Of a stretch of 64,000 bases of DNA, positions 36,088-45,620 are shown in pieces. The translations under genes and the position numbers were made by a program. The stretch is taken from assembly GCF_012034935.1 (NCBI RefSeq), contig NZ_JAATEN010000001.1, positions 186,001 through 250,000 of the forward strand, written 5' to 3'. Position 1 is the first letter of the stretch, and the number at the start of each line of letters is the position of its first letter. Under the pieces are notes generated by a model. It saw nothing but the letters and a program-made list of their open reading frames with translations. It ran no database searches and had not been told where the DNA came from. This stretch comes from Streptomyces zingiberis (GTDB lineage: Bacteria > Actinomycetota > Actinomycetes > Streptomycetales > Streptomycetaceae).

Positions 36088-36771
36088 TCAGTAGGACAGC
36101 CGGGTGCCACCGCCGGGCGTGCCGGCGCTGGCCTCGACGAGGGCCTCCACGACGGTCTCCACCCGCGGCAGCCACGGGCCGCCGTCCCGCTCCGCGCGCG
36201 GTGCCCGTTCCCAGTGCACCGGCCCGGCGCCCGTGGCCGACGGCGGGAGCGCGAGGTAGCCGCCCTCACCGTGGAAGCGGAGCGAGCCGGGTACCCAGTC
36301 CTGGCTGTAGAGCAGTTCCCCCAGCTCCGGCAGCGAGTACGGGGCGACCAGCAGCGCCCAGCGCTCGGGGTGGGCGACGACCGGGCCCAGCCGGACCCCC
36401 GCGCGCTCCAGTTCGGCCACCGCCTCGGCACCCGCCGCGGCGGGCAGGCTGACGGCACAGGGGGCGCGTCCGCCGGTGGCGAGGATCACCGGCGCGGACG
36501 GGCGGTTGGTCCACCACCAGCGGACCATGCGGGCGTCGGTCGTCGCGGCGAGCAGCACCGGTTCGAAGGGGTGTGCTCCGGGTACGGAGCAGTCGGGCTG
36601 CGGGCAGTCGCAGTGGGCCGCGCCGCCTCTGCCCTGCCGGGCCCCCACGCCGGGGAGCACCGGCCAGCGCCACTCGGTGGCGCAGGTCAGCGCCGCGTCG
36701 AGCAGGACCGACCGCCCGCCGCGCCTGCGCCCGCGCAGGAGCCTGCGTCGCATTCCGGGGATCTCGCGCAT
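36088..36771 (-). CDS. Bifunctional DNA primase/polymerase domain protein
   Basis: 227 residues matching the prim-pol (archaeo-eukaryotic primase) N-terminal domain: LDAALTCATEWRWPVLPGV, a zinc-like CDCPQPDC...HP segment (about 58-70), MVRWWWTNRPSAPVILATG and GSLRFHGEGGYLALPPS. Stand-alone versions are widespread in Streptomyces, often in pairs, with no established role; the full set of catalytic acidic residues was not identifiable, so polymerase activity is uncertain. ATG 36771 has GGAAAGGA upstream. A gene-free region of 1.1 kb lies upstream. Confidence 0.85.
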   Translation of the reverse strand: MREIPGMRRRLLRGRRRGGRSVLLDAALTCATEWRWPVLPGVGARQGRGGAAHCDCPQPDCSVPGAHPFEPVLLAATTDARMVRWWWTNRPSAPVILATGGRAPCAVSLPAAAGAEAVAELERAGVRLGPVVAHPERWALLVAPYSLPELGELLYSQDWVPGSLRFHGEGGYLALPPSATGAGPVHWERAPRAERDGGPWLPRVETVVEALVEASAGTPGGGTRLSY

Positions 36772-37871
36772 GAGCGCTCGTTCCTTTCCGTTACGCCGAG
36801 GGCTGTTTCCGTCGCGTGTGTCCGCGGACTCCACGCGCCGGGGAGGCGCGGGGAACCGCGACGAGCAACTGTCTGGCAACTACCTGGAACAGAACCGCAC
36901 AACAACTGCCTGGCACTCTGGTACTACGCGGCGCCGCGTAACCGGGACTCAAACGCCCCGCGCGCCGCGCTCGACCGCGGGACTGCGCGTGTGCATCAGC
37001 GCATCACGCCACCGACCGGGCGTGGAGATGCGTGGGATGGCGCTCGTACAGCGCGTGCCGCCCCCGTTTACCCCACGTGACGCGAGGAGCCCCCACGTGT
37101 CCGCTCACCTGTGGGAGCGCGACGTTCGCAGATGAGGACGCTCCCGGCCGCCGCCGGGTTCCAGCACGCCCCAACTGGCCCCGCCCTCCTCGGTTTACGT
37201 ACCCACCGCGGTGGATGTGACGCGTTACCGACGAGCCTCAGTCGACCGCGCATCGACTGGAGCGCATCATTTTCCGGCCAAACCTAGCAGCCTCCCGGGT
37301 CTCGTCAAACCCGGCTACCCGGAGACGGCCCCGCCACACCGGCGGGCGTGGGTCCCACCTTTCGGCGGGAATGCGGCCATCCTGCCCGCTTGGCCGGGGA
37401 CCACCACGATGACCTGGTTCTCCCACGGAACCGCAGGGCCGGCGCGGCGGGCGGACGGCCCCGGGAACCGTGACGACCGGCGGGGACGCGCGCGGCGGGG
37501 ACCGATCCCCGCCCCGCCCGCGCCACGGTGGCGGACCGTACACCCGCCTCTGGGAAAGTGGCTGGAACCGATCCGATCACTCGGGTGACCACGCATAATG
37601 CGGTCCGCCCGCCGAGGGACCGGGGGCGTTCCCCGTCGCGCCGGCCCCGGCCGCCCGTACGTCCGGGGCGCCCCGCGCGACCCGGGTCCCGCCCCGCGGC
37701 GTCCCCCGCGTGTCCCGTGCGCGCGCCCTGCATGCGTCCTCCGCGTCTCCGCCGTCCGCACGGTGTTCCCGTCCGTGCCGCCCCGCCGGAACGCCCGCTC
37801 ACCCGTTCCCGCCCCTCCTGCCTCCGGCCGCCCGCCCATACGATGGGACGAAGGTGTTCAAGGAGGAAACC
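36772..37871. other. Largest gene-free region of the window
   Basis: 1100 bases. Visible elements: two direct repeats aactgtctggca (36867-36878) and aactgcctggca (36904-36915), 37 bases apart, and a perfect 16-bp palindrome tacgcggcgccgcgta (36925-36940), all within 170 bases of the primase-domain start, as expected of an operator region. 37080-37330 is less GC-rich and without a convincing gene. A TACGAT -10-like hexamer near 37838 probably serves the aminopeptidase gene, whose AGGAGG begins at 37861. Open frames here lack ribosome sites and recognisable sequence. Confidence 0.5.
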
Positions 37872-39347
37872 GTGACAGATCAGCCCGTACCGGCCCAGCA
37901 GAGCGAGACCGCCCCGGCGGGTGACGAGGAGCCGGTCAAGCAGCGGAAGAACGGTCTCCACATGGCCGTGTCCGAGGAACTCGCCGCGAACATGCGCGGC
38001 GGCTGGGCCGACACGGAGCTGCGCGATCTCGAACCGCTGCCGCAGGCGGCCGAGTCCGCGGCCCGCCGCGCCGCGCTCTCCGCCCGCTTCCCCGGCGAAC
38101 GGCTGGTGATTCCCGCCGGGAACCTCAAGACCCGCTCCAACGACACCGAGTACCGGTTCCGGCCCGCCACCGAGTACGCCCATCTGACCGGTGACGACTC
38201 CGAGGACGGCGTCCTCGTCCTGGAGCCGTCGGCGGACGGCGGGCACGAGGCGGTGCTCCACCTCCTCCCCCGCTCGGACCGGGAGAACGGCGAGTTCTGG
38301 CTCGACGGCCAGGGCGAGCTGTGGGTCGGCCGCCGGTACAGCCTCAAGGAGAACGAGCGGCGGCTCGGCCTGCCCTGCCGGGACGTGCGCCGGGTGGCCG
38401 GCGAGCTGACCGCCGCGGACGGCCCCGTGCGCCTGGTCCGCGGTCACGACCGGGGGCTTCAGGAGGCGCTCGCCCCGCAGCTGGACGAGGAGCGCGACGA
38501 GGAGCTGCGCGTCTTCCTCAGCGAACTGCGTCTGGTGAAGGACGCGTTCGAGGTGGGCGAGTTGCAGAAGGCCGTGGACTCCACCGTCCGCGGCTTCGAG
38601 GACGTCGTGCGGGTCCTGGACCGCGCCGAGGCCACCTCCGAGCGCTACGTCGAGGGCACCTTCTTCCTCCGTGCCCGGGTCGAGGGCAACGACGTGGGCT
38701 ACGGCTCCATCTGCGCGGCCGGCCCGCACGCGACCACCTTGCACTGGGTCCGCAACGACGGTCCGGTCCGCGCCGGCGAGCTGCTGCTGCTCGACGCCGG
38801 CGTGGAGACCCACACCCTCTACACCGCCGACGTCACCCGCACCCTGCCGGTGAACGGCCGCTTCACCGATCTCCAGCGCCGGATCTACGACGCGGTGTAC
38901 GACGCCCAGGAGGCCGGGATCGCCGCCGTGCGCCCCGGCGCCAAGTACCGCGACTTCCACGACGCGGCGCAGCGGGTGCTCACGGAGCGGCTGGTCGAGT
39001 GGGGACTCGTCGAGGGGCCGGTCGAGCGGGTGCTGGAGCTCGGGCTTCAGCGCCGCTGGACCCTGCACGGCACCGGGCACATGCTCGGCATGGACGTGCA
39101 CGACTGCGCGGTGGCGCGTACGGAGACCTACGTGGACGGCACGCTGGAGCCCGGCATGTGCCTCACCGTGGAGCCCGGCCTCTACTTCCAGGCCGACGAC
39201 CTGACCGTGCCACAGGAGTACCGCGGCATCGGGGTCCGCATCGAGGACGACATCCTCGTCACGGAGGACGGCAGCCGGAACCTCTCCGCCGCGCTGCCCC
39301 GCGCCTCGGCGGACGTGGAGTCCTGGATGGCGCGGCTCAGGAGCTGA
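37872..39347 (+). CDS. pepP: Xaa-Pro aminopeptidase (M24B, aminopeptidase P)
   Basis: 491 residues. The N-terminal creatinase-type domain (about 60-230, with NTEYRF-like DTEYRFRPATEYAHLTG) precedes the M24 pita-bread domain. Metal ligands: Asp in LLDAGVETHTLY, Asp in TADVTRTLPVNG, His in HGTGHMLGMDVHD, Glu in VEPGLY and Glu in RIEDDILV. It removes N-terminal residues preceding proline in the cytosol. GTG 37872 with AGGAGG 6 bases upstream. The 3' end overlaps the convergent HATPase gene by 11 bases. Confidence 0.95.
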   Translation: MTDQPVPAQQSETAPAGDEEPVKQRKNGLHMAVSEELAANMRGGWADTELRDLEPLPQAAESAARRAALSARFPGERLVIPAGNLKTRSNDTEYRFRPATEYAHLTGDDSEDGVLVLEPSADGGHEAVLHLLPRSDRENGEFWLDGQGELWVGRRYSLKENERRLGLPCRDVRRVAGELTAADGPVRLVRGHDRGLQEALAPQLDEERDEELRVFLSELRLVKDAFEVGELQKAVDSTVRGFEDVVRVLDRAEATSERYVEGTFFLRARVEGNDVGYGSICAAGPHATTLHWVRNDGPVRAGELLLLDAGVETHTLYTADVTRTLPVNGRFTDLQRRIYDAVYDAQEAGIAAVRPGAKYRDFHDAAQRVLTERLVEWGLVEGPVERVLELGLQRRWTLHGTGHMLGMDVHDCAVARTETYVDGTLEPGMCLTVEPGLYFQADDLTVPQEYRGIGVRIEDDILVTEDGSRNLSAALPRASADVESWMARLRS

Positions 39348-39933
39348 GCGCCGGGCCGGCGACGGGGCCGCCCGCGAGCAGCGCCCCGTCCCGGCCGCGG
39401 AGCCGCTTGCTGAAGGAGACCACGGCCCCCCGGCCCGGCCGGTTCCGGATGTGGACGTGGTCGGCGAGCGCCTCGATCAGCAGCAGTCCGCGGCCGTGCT
39501 CCGCCTCCCAGGCGTCCGGCGGCGGGCCGGGCCGTACCGGGGCGGCCCGGGCGTCACGGCGCCCGGTGGCGCGGACCGGCACGGCGCGGGCCGCGGGGAA
39601 ACCGGGCCCGGAGTCGGCGACCTCGATACGGCAGGTCCCGCCGGCCGGGACGCCCCGGCTCCCCCGGTCCGCCAGGACCTCCGGTCTCCCGGACCCGGAC
39701 GCTCCCGGCGTCTCCAGATACGCCGTCACGCTGTACCGCCCGCCCCGCCGGCCCTCCGCCCCCGCGCCGCCGTGCTCGACGGCGTTGGCGCACGCCTCGG
39801 TGAGGGCGAGGGAGAGTTCGTAACCGGCGTCGGGGTCGGCGCCCGCGGACTCCAGTGCGCCGAGGAGCATGCGGCGGGCCAGCGGCACGCTCGCCGCCTC
39901 GCGCCGCAAGTGGAGGGACCACCAGATGCTCAT
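39337..39933 (-). CDS. ATP-binding protein, anti-sigma factor type (HATPase)
   Basis: 198 residues with HATPase_c motifs: N-box LTEACANAVEHG (about 47-58), G1 VADSGPGF (about 108-115), G2 HGRGLLLIEALADHV. The N-terminus MSIWWSLHLRREAASVPLARRML is typical of the Streptomyces RsbW/SpoIIE-associated family. Two insertions rich in Gly/Ser/Arg separate the motifs. It should act as kinase or anti-sigma switch in a partner-switching pathway; the partner is not adjacent. ATG 39933 has AGGAGG 7 bases upstream. Confidence 0.9.
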   Translation of the reverse strand: MSIWWSLHLRREAASVPLARRMLLGALESAGADPDAGYELSLALTEACANAVEHGGAGAEGRRGGRYSVTAYLETPGASGSGRPEVLADRGSRGVPAGGTCRIEVADSGPGFPAARAVPVRATGRRDARAAPVRPGPPPDAWEAEHGRGLLLIEALADHVHIRNRPGRGAVVSFSKRLRGRDGALLAGGPVAGPALSS

Positions 39934-40285
39934 GCTGCGGCCTCCTGGCTGCGGGCTGCGGCTCGACTCACCGTACGTATTGCCCGGGCCCTCGCGCCGT
40001 AAGCCTGGCCCGAAGGGGACTCCCCTCGTTCGGCCGCGCGAGGGCGGCGGGCGGGCCGGCCTGACGGGCGCGCGGGCGGGCGGCCCCGGCAGGGCGGGCG
40101 GGGGTCGGGGGTCGGGGGCGGCGGGCTGCCGTGGACGGCCGTGCGGCCGGGGCAGTTGGGGCGGCGGGACGGGCGGGGCCGGGGAGGGCGGGCAGAGGGC
40201 CTGCCGGGGCGGCGGGGGACCGGCGGGCCGCCACGGCCACCCGGGCACCGGGGCGCGGGGGTCCTGGTGCGATGATGAGTCCGCC
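39934..40285. other. Intergenic region between divergent HATPase and membrane-protein genes
   Basis: 352 bases, G-rich on the plus strand with short direct repeats of gggggtc near 40105-40120. No gene recognised. Confidence 0.4.
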
Positions 40286-41119
40286 ATGTCTGGTTTCTCA
40301 GCACGCGCCGGAAGCGGTCTGCGCCTGGTGAGGGCCGCGGTGTTCGCCGCGGCCTGCGTCGTGCTGTCCGGGACCGGGCACGCGTTCGCCTCGCACGGCG
40401 GCGTGCCGCTGTGGGCGTCGGCCGCCGGTTTCGCCGCCGTCTTCGGGTGCGCGGCGGGGCTCGCGGGGCGGGAACGGTCGCTGCCGGGCATCGCGGTGGC
40501 GCTGGGTACGGCGCAGATCGCCCTGCACGTCCTCTTCGGCTGGGCCCAGCGGGCCGCGTCCGCGCCGGTGGTCACCCCGCCGTCCGGCCGGGCCGCCACC
40601 GGCGCGGACCCGGTGGTCGCGCTCGCCGGCCGGCTGCTCTGCGGGGAAGGCCCGGAGCCGCTCTCCGTCGCCGAGGCCCGGCGCGTCGTGACCGCGGCGG
40701 GCATCGACCCGGCGTCCCACACGGCCGCCCACGCCGCGGCCACCCCGGCTCCCGCTCCGCCGGGAGCCGGCGCGGGGCTCCACGACACCGTTCCGGCCAC
40801 GCTGTTCCCGTCGACGGCCATGCTGCTGGCGCACCTGCTGGCGGCGGTGGTGCTCGGGCTGCTGCTGCGGCGGGGTGAGGCCGCGCTCTTCCGTCTCGTG
40901 CGGCTGTCCGCGCGGGGGCTGGCCGAGGGGGTGTCCGTACGGTCGCTGCGCGCCGCGCTGCGGCTGGCGCGGGTGCTGCTCGCCGGCGCCTGCGGGGCGC
41001 CCCGGCCGCGGAACCCGCGGCGCTCGGCGCTCTCCCGCGAGCGGGTGGGCCCGCACACCCTTCACCTGGCGCACTCCGTCAGCCGGCGCGGGCCCCCGGA
41101 GTTCGCCCTCGCGGCCTGA
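40286..41119 (+). CDS. Hypothetical membrane protein preceding the copper operon
   Basis: 277 residues with four or five membrane segments: about 16-34 (AAVFAAACVVLSGTGHAF), 42-60, 68-86 (VALGTAQIALHVLFGW) and 172-192 (AMLLAHLLAAVVLGLLL). The central part between them (about 90-165) is Ala/Pro-rich and outside the membrane; the C-terminus is basic and intracellular. Several His residues lie in or near the helices (GHAF, LHVL, LAHLL), of possible interest for metal handling given the neighbouring copper genes, but no motif was recognised. ATG 40286 is the best start, without an obvious ribosome site. YcnI gene follows after 92 bases. Confidence 0.75.
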   Translation: MSGFSARAGSGLRLVRAAVFAAACVVLSGTGHAFASHGGVPLWASAAGFAAVFGCAAGLAGRERSLPGIAVALGTAQIALHVLFGWAQRAASAPVVTPPSGRAATGADPVVALAGRLLCGEGPEPLSVAEARRVVTAAGIDPASHTAAHAAATPAPAPPGAGAGLHDTVPATLFPSTAMLLAHLLAAVVLGLLLRRGEAALFRLVRLSARGLAEGVSVRSLRAALRLARVLLAGACGAPRPRNPRRSALSRERVGPHTLHLAHSVSRRGPPEFALAA

Positions 41120-41211
41120 CGCGCGCTCCGCCGGCCCCGGCCGGGGCTCCGCGTGCGCTGCCGCCTGCGTTCACGGACCCCACCCCCTCTCTCCAGCGGA
41201 GATGCGCACTC

Positions 41212-41973
41212 ATGCGTTCACACACCACCCGATCCGTCCGTCGCGTCCCGGTTCTCCTCGGCGCAGCGGCCGGCTCCGTCCTGCTGTCCGCCGGCCCCGC
41301 GCTCGCCCATGTCTCGGTCCAGCCGGGCGAGGCCGAGCAGGGCGGTTACGCCACCGTCGTCTTCAAGGTCCCGAACGAACGGGACTCCGCCTCGACCGTC
41401 AAGCTGGAGATCAGCCTCCCCGCCGATCACCCGCTGGCCTCCGTCCAGCCGCAGCCGGTGCCCGGCTGGGACGTGAAGGTGGCCACGGCGGCCCCCGCCG
41501 AGCCGCTGGAGTCACACGGCGAGCGGGTCGAGAAGGCCGTCACCAAGGTCACCTGGAGCGGCGGGACGATCGAGCCCGGCATGTTCCAGCAGTTCCCGCT
41601 CTCCGTGGGCCGGCTTCCCGAGGACACCGGCCAGTTGGTGTTCAAGGCCCTGCAGACCTATGACGACGACGAGGTCGTCCGCTGGATCGAGGAGCCGAGG
41701 AAGGACGGGACGGAGCCGGAGACCCCGGCCCCCGTCCTGAAGCTGGTCCCCGGCACGGGCGGCCACGGAACGGCCGGGAACCAGGCCGGGGACGGCAAGG
41801 GGAGCGCCGAGGAGGACGGCCACGGGCACGGCGCCGAAGCCGCCGGGACCGCCGAAGCGGCCGGCGGCGGAGGCACGGACACCACCGCGCGGGTCCTCGG
41901 TGCCGCCGGCATCCTCCTCGGCGCCGCCGGGACCGCCTTCGGCCTCCTCGCCCGGCGCCGCCGCGCCGCCTGA
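41212..41973 (+). CDS. YcnI family (DUF1775) copper-binding membrane protein
   Basis: 253 residues. The signal peptide ends ...GPALA|HVSV, which exposes an N-terminal His after cleavage; in YcnI this His with a Glu and Trp forms a copper site. The domain contains KVPNERDSASTVKLEI and TWSGGTIEPGMFQQF. After a His/Gly/Asp-rich linker (EEDGHGHGAEAAG) comes a C-terminal membrane helix and RRRRAA anchor. It binds copper outside the membrane and probably delivers it to or receives it from the Sco, PCuAC and CopC proteins encoded next. Confidence 0.93.
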   Translation: MRSHTTRSVRRVPVLLGAAAGSVLLSAGPALAHVSVQPGEAEQGGYATVVFKVPNERDSASTVKLEISLPADHPLASVQPQPVPGWDVKVATAAPAEPLESHGERVEKAVTKVTWSGGTIEPGMFQQFPLSVGRLPEDTGQLVFKALQTYDDDEVVRWIEEPRKDGTEPETPAPVLKLVPGTGGHGTAGNQAGDGKGSAEEDGHGHGAEAAGTAEAAGGGGTDTTARVLGAAGILLGAAGTAFGLLARRRRAA

Positions 41974-42093
41974 CCGCCTGACCGCCGGCGCGGCCTGACG
42001 GGTGGCCGGCGGCTCGTCCCGGCCACCCGCCCGGGGCCCACCGGCCCTGCCTTTCGTTCGCACCACCGTTCGATCCAGGAGAGACCCCACCCC

Positions 42094-42858
42094 ATGCACC
42101 GCACGCACTCCGCGCGTCCCGCGCAACCTGCGCCGTCCAGCCTGTCCGGCCCGTCCGGCCCGTCCGGTCCCCGGCCGCGCCGCTCCCGCCGCGGCGGACG
42201 CCTCCCCCTGTGGCGCGCCGCCGCGCTCACCGCCTCGGCCGTCCTCACCCTCGCCGCCTGTGGCGGCGGCAGCGGCGAGGGCGACGGATCGGGTGGCGAC
42301 CACCACGCGGGGGCCTCCGCCTCACCCACCAAGGCCGCCACGGTCCTCGACACCCCGTTCGAGAAGCCGGACCTCGTCCTGACCGACACCGACGGTGAGA
42401 CCTACGACCTGAGGAAGGAGACGGAGGGACGCCCGACCCTGCTCTACTTCGGCTACACCCACTGCCCCGACGTCTGCCCGCTGACGATGAGCAACATCGC
42501 CGTCGCCCGCAAGGCGCTGCCGAAGGAGCAGCAGAAGGAGCTGCGGGTCGTGTTCATCACCTCCGACCCGGAGCGGGACACCCCGGAGCGGCTCGGCTCC
42601 TGGCTGCGCGGCCAGGACCCCGACTTCACCGGGCTGACCGGCGACTTCGAGGAGATCCAGGCCGGCGCCCGGAGCGTCGGCATCGGGCTGGCCCCGCCCG
42701 AGAAGCAGAAGAACGGCGACATCGTCTCCACCCACGGCACCCAGGTCCTCGCGTTCTCCCCGAAGGACGACAAGGCGCACGTTCTCTACGGCGAGGGCAC
42801 CACCGTGGATGACTACACCGCTGACCTGCCCGTGCTCGTCGAGGGAGGGACGCCGTGA
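42094..42858 (+). CDS. Sco family copper chaperone lipoprotein
   Basis: 254 residues. A basic, Ser/Pro-rich N-terminus precedes a lipoprotein signal with lipobox LAAC. The thioredoxin-like Sco domain follows, with the copper-binding CPDVC in GYTHCPDVCPLTMS and the distal His in STHGTQVL. It supplies copper or reduces the CuA site of cytochrome oxidase, and in S. lividans the orthologue is required for copper-dependent development. The stop overlaps the start of the PCuAC gene. Second gene of the copper operon. Confidence 0.94.
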   Translation: MHRTHSARPAQPAPSSLSGPSGPSGPRPRRSRRGGRLPLWRAAALTASAVLTLAACGGGSGEGDGSGGDHHAGASASPTKAATVLDTPFEKPDLVLTDTDGETYDLRKETEGRPTLLYFGYTHCPDVCPLTMSNIAVARKALPKEQQKELRVVFITSDPERDTPERLGSWLRGQDPDFTGLTGDFEEIQAGARSVGIGLAPPEKQKNGDIVSTHGTQVLAFSPKDDKAHVLYGEGTTVDDYTADLPVLVEGGTP

Positions 42859-43304
42859 GGCGCCGCGCCACCGCCTCCTGGGCCGCCCTGGCGCTGGGCG
42901 CGGTGCTCGCGCTCTCCGGTTGCGGCAGCGCGCCGGAGCTCACGGCGCGCGACGGGTACGTCCCGCAGCCGGTGATGGCCGACATGGCCGGCGGCTTCCT
43001 GACGGTCGTCAACACCGGGGACACGGCCGACCGGCTGACCCGGGTGACCAGCGACATCTCCGACGACGTGGAGCTGCACCGGACCCAGGACGGCACCATG
43101 CGGCAGGTCCGGTCGCTCGAGGTGCCGGCGGGCGGCGAGCTCGTGCTCTCCCGCGGCGCGGACCACATCATGTTCAAGGAGCTCCGGCGCACACCGGTCG
43201 AGGGCGAGAAGGTCACCGTGACCCTCCACTTCGCCGAGTCGGACCCGCTGGAGGTGACCCTCCCCGTGAAGGCCACCACCTACCGGCCCGCGGCGGGGCG
43301 CTGA
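42855..43304 (+). CDS. PCu(A)C family copper chaperone lipoprotein
   Basis: 149 residues. Lipoprotein signal with lipobox LSGC; domain with the Cu(I) motif H-X-T... : His in VELHRTQDGTM, Met in the same segment, then HIMF near residue 110. The GGFLTVVNTGDTADRLTRV start of the fold is clear. Corresponds to the extracellular copper chaperone (ECuC) of S. lividans, which passes copper to Sco. GTG 42855 overlaps the sco stop codon, so translation is coupled. Confidence 0.93.
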   Translation: MRRRATASWAALALGAVLALSGCGSAPELTARDGYVPQPVMADMAGGFLTVVNTGDTADRLTRVTSDISDDVELHRTQDGTMRQVRSLEVPAGGELVLSRGADHIMFKELRRTPVEGEKVTVTLHFAESDPLEVTLPVKATTYRPAAGR

Positions 43305-43307
43305 CCC

Positions 43308-45620
43308 GTGTCCGCCGCGTTCCGCCACGCTCCCCGCGCCCGCCACCCGGCGCGCGGGGAGCCCCGGCGCGCCCCCGCAAGCGCACGCCGGGCGGCCCCG
43401 GGTGCGGGGGGCGGTCGGACGGCCGCCTCACGGACCGCCCGTGTCCTCGCCGTACTGCTGCTGGTCCCGGCCGCCGCCCTGGCCGGGCTGCTGGCCACGG
43501 CGTCGCCCGCCGCGGCGCACGCGGCTCTCACCGGGAGTTCCCCGGGCCAGGGCGCGGTGGTGGACAGCGCCCCGGAGCGGGTGACGCTCACCTTCTCCGA
43601 GAGCGTCACCCTCTCCGGAGGCTCCGGAAGTCCGGGGAGCCCGGGAAGCTCCGTTCAGGTATTCGACCCGCGGGGCGGGCGGGCCGACACCGGGCGGGCT
43701 CCGCTCCCGTCCGACGGCGGCACCCGGTACGACGTCCCGCTCCGCCCGGGGCCCGCCGAGGGCACCTACACCGTCTCCTGGCGAGCCGTCTCCGCCGACG
43801 GGCACCCGATCTCCGGCGCCTTCACCTACTCCGTCGGCGCCCCGTCGGAGACCTCCGCCGCCCCCGTGGCGCGTCCGCCGGGCGGCGGGACCGTGGACGC
43901 GCTGTACGCCGCCGCCCGCTGGGCCGCGTACACGGGGTTCGTGGTGCTGGTGGGGGCCGGCGCGTTCGCCCTGTACTGCCGGCCGGGCGGCGCGGCCCCG
44001 GCGGCACTGCGGTGGCTGGTGACCCGGGGCTGGGCGCTGCTCACCGTGTCGACGTTCGCCCTGCTCCTGCTCCGCGGCCCCTACGCGGGGGGCGGGGGGA
44101 TCGCCGCCGCCTGGGACCCGGCCGTCCTCCGGGAGACGCTCACCACCCGGTCCGGGACCGCGCTGCTCGCCCGGTTGCCGCTGCTCGCGGCGGCCGCCCT
44201 CTGGACGGCGGCCCTCTTCGCCGCCCCCCGCGGGACGGCCGGGGAGCGGCGGACGTCCGCCCTCCCGGGGCGGCGGGGGCTCGCGGCGGGCGGTGCCGCC
44301 GTCGCCACCGCACTCGCCACGACCTGGGCGGCCGCCGAGCACGCCACCACCGGCCCGCAGCCCTGGCTGGCGATACCCCTGGACGTCCTGCATCTGCTGG
44401 CCGTCGCCTGCTGGCTGGGCGGGCTGTCCGCGCTGCTGCTGACGCTGCGCCGGGAACCGGCGGTGGCGGGAGCGGCGGTGCGGCGCTTCTCCACGCTCGC
44501 CCTCGGCAGTGTGGTGGTGCTGGCGGCCACCGGGCTGTATCTGTCCTGGCGGCAGGTCGGCTCCTGGGACGCCCTGGTCTCCACCGCGTACGGGCGGCTG
44601 CTGCTGGTGAAGGTGGGCCTGGTCGCGCTGTTGCTGGTGATCGCCCGCCGGTCACGGCGCGCCACCGGCCGGCTGGCCGACGCGGTGGACGGGGCGGCCG
44701 GCGGAGGCGGTCCGGCGGTGGCGGCGGGCCCCCCGCGCGGGCCGGCGCGCGGCGGGCCGGAGAGCGGCCCGCGACGGGACGACGGGTCCGGCGGCGATCG
44801 GCAAGAGCACGCCGGGGAGGAGCCCGGCCGGGAGCGGAACGTTCCGGGGGTGAGCAGCGTGCCGGACGGCACGCCGCCGCGGCCCGTGGAACCGGCGGGC
44901 GCGGCGGAGCCGGGGACGCCGGCCGGATCCGTGAGCGTGGCGGCCCCCGCCGGACCGGCCACGCCGCCGGAACGCGGAACACCCACCGGGCCGGTCCCCG
45001 GCGGCGGGCGGCCCTCCGCCGGTGCTCTCCCGGACCGCGTGCGCGCCGCCCAGCTCGCCCGGCAGCGGGCGGCCCGCGCGGCGGCGAGCACCCGGCGGGC
45101 CCGCGAGGCCGACCCGGTCCGCTCCCGGCTCCGCCGGTCGGTCCTGGCGGAGACGGCCGTCGCCGTGCTGCTGCTCTCCGTCACCACGGCGCTGACCGGC
45201 ACCGAACCGGCCCGCGCGGAACAGGAGGCGGCGCGGGCGGCGGCCGGCTCCCCGGCCGCTCCCGGCGCCGGCCGGCCGGCGCGGCTGGAACTGCCCTTCG
45301 ACACCGGAGGCCCCGGCGGCCGGGGGACCGCCCGGCTGGACCTCCCGCGGCGGGAGGGCGGCTGCGGCAACGGCCTGCGGCTGCGCCTGACCGATCCGGC
45401 GGGCGCGGCGCTGGACGCGGCCGAGGTGAAGCTCTCCTTCACCCTTCCCGGCCGGGACCTCGGACCGCTCCCGGCCCAGCTGCGGAAGCGGGCCGCCGGC
45501 CGCTGGACGGCCGACTGCTTCCGGTTCCCCCTGACCGGGGACTGGCAGGCGGCCCTGACCGTACGTACCTCGGACATCGACCAGGTCACCGAGACCGGAA
45601 ACGTGAAGATCGACCGATGA
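43308..45620 (+). CDS. CopC-CopD fusion copper resistance/import protein with C-terminal YtkA-like domain
   Basis: 770 residues. A long basic leader and signal segment end at ATASPAAAHAAL, exposing the N-terminal copper His of the CopC domain (about 70-175, with GTYTVSWRAVSADGHPISG and its His). The CopD domain follows with eight or so helices (about 190-455). Then comes about 145 residues of Gly/Arg/Pro-rich linker, one more helix (SVLAETAVAVLLLSVTTALTG), and a YtkA/FixH-like end domain (LRLRLTDPAGAALDAAEVKLSF). Presumably moves copper across the membrane. Only 3 bases after the PCuAC gene; its stop overlaps the next start. Confidence 0.92.
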   Translation: MSAAFRHAPRARHPARGEPRRAPASARRAAPGAGGGRTAASRTARVLAVLLLVPAAALAGLLATASPAAAHAALTGSSPGQGAVVDSAPERVTLTFSESVTLSGGSGSPGSPGSSVQVFDPRGGRADTGRAPLPSDGGTRYDVPLRPGPAEGTYTVSWRAVSADGHPISGAFTYSVGAPSETSAAPVARPPGGGTVDALYAAARWAAYTGFVVLVGAGAFALYCRPGGAAPAALRWLVTRGWALLTVSTFALLLLRGPYAGGGGIAAAWDPAVLRETLTTRSGTALLARLPLLAAAALWTAALFAAPRGTAGERRTSALPGRRGLAAGGAAVATALATTWAAAEHATTGPQPWLAIPLDVLHLLAVACWLGGLSALLLTLRREPAVAGAAVRRFSTLALGSVVVLAATGLYLSWRQVGSWDALVSTAYGRLLLVKVGLVALLLVIARRSRRATGRLADAVDGAAGGGGPAVAAGPPRGPARGGPESGPRRDDGSGGDRQEHAGEEPGRERNVPGVSSVPDGTPPRPVEPAGAAEPGTPAGSVSVAAPAGPATPPERGTPTGPVPGGGRPSAGALPDRVRAAQLARQRAARAAASTRRAREADPVRSRLRRSVLAETAVAVLLLSVTTALTGTEPARAEQEAARAAAGSPAAPGAGRPARLELPFDTGGPGGRGTARLDLPRREGGCGNGLRLRLTDPAGAALDAAEVKLSFTLPGRDLGPLPAQLRKRAAGRWTADCFRFPLTGDWQAALTVRTSDIDQVTETGNVKIDR

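Noticed and set aside
37211-37588. 125-residue plus-strand ORF in the large gap
   Set aside because: No ribosome site, irregular composition and no recognisable sequence.
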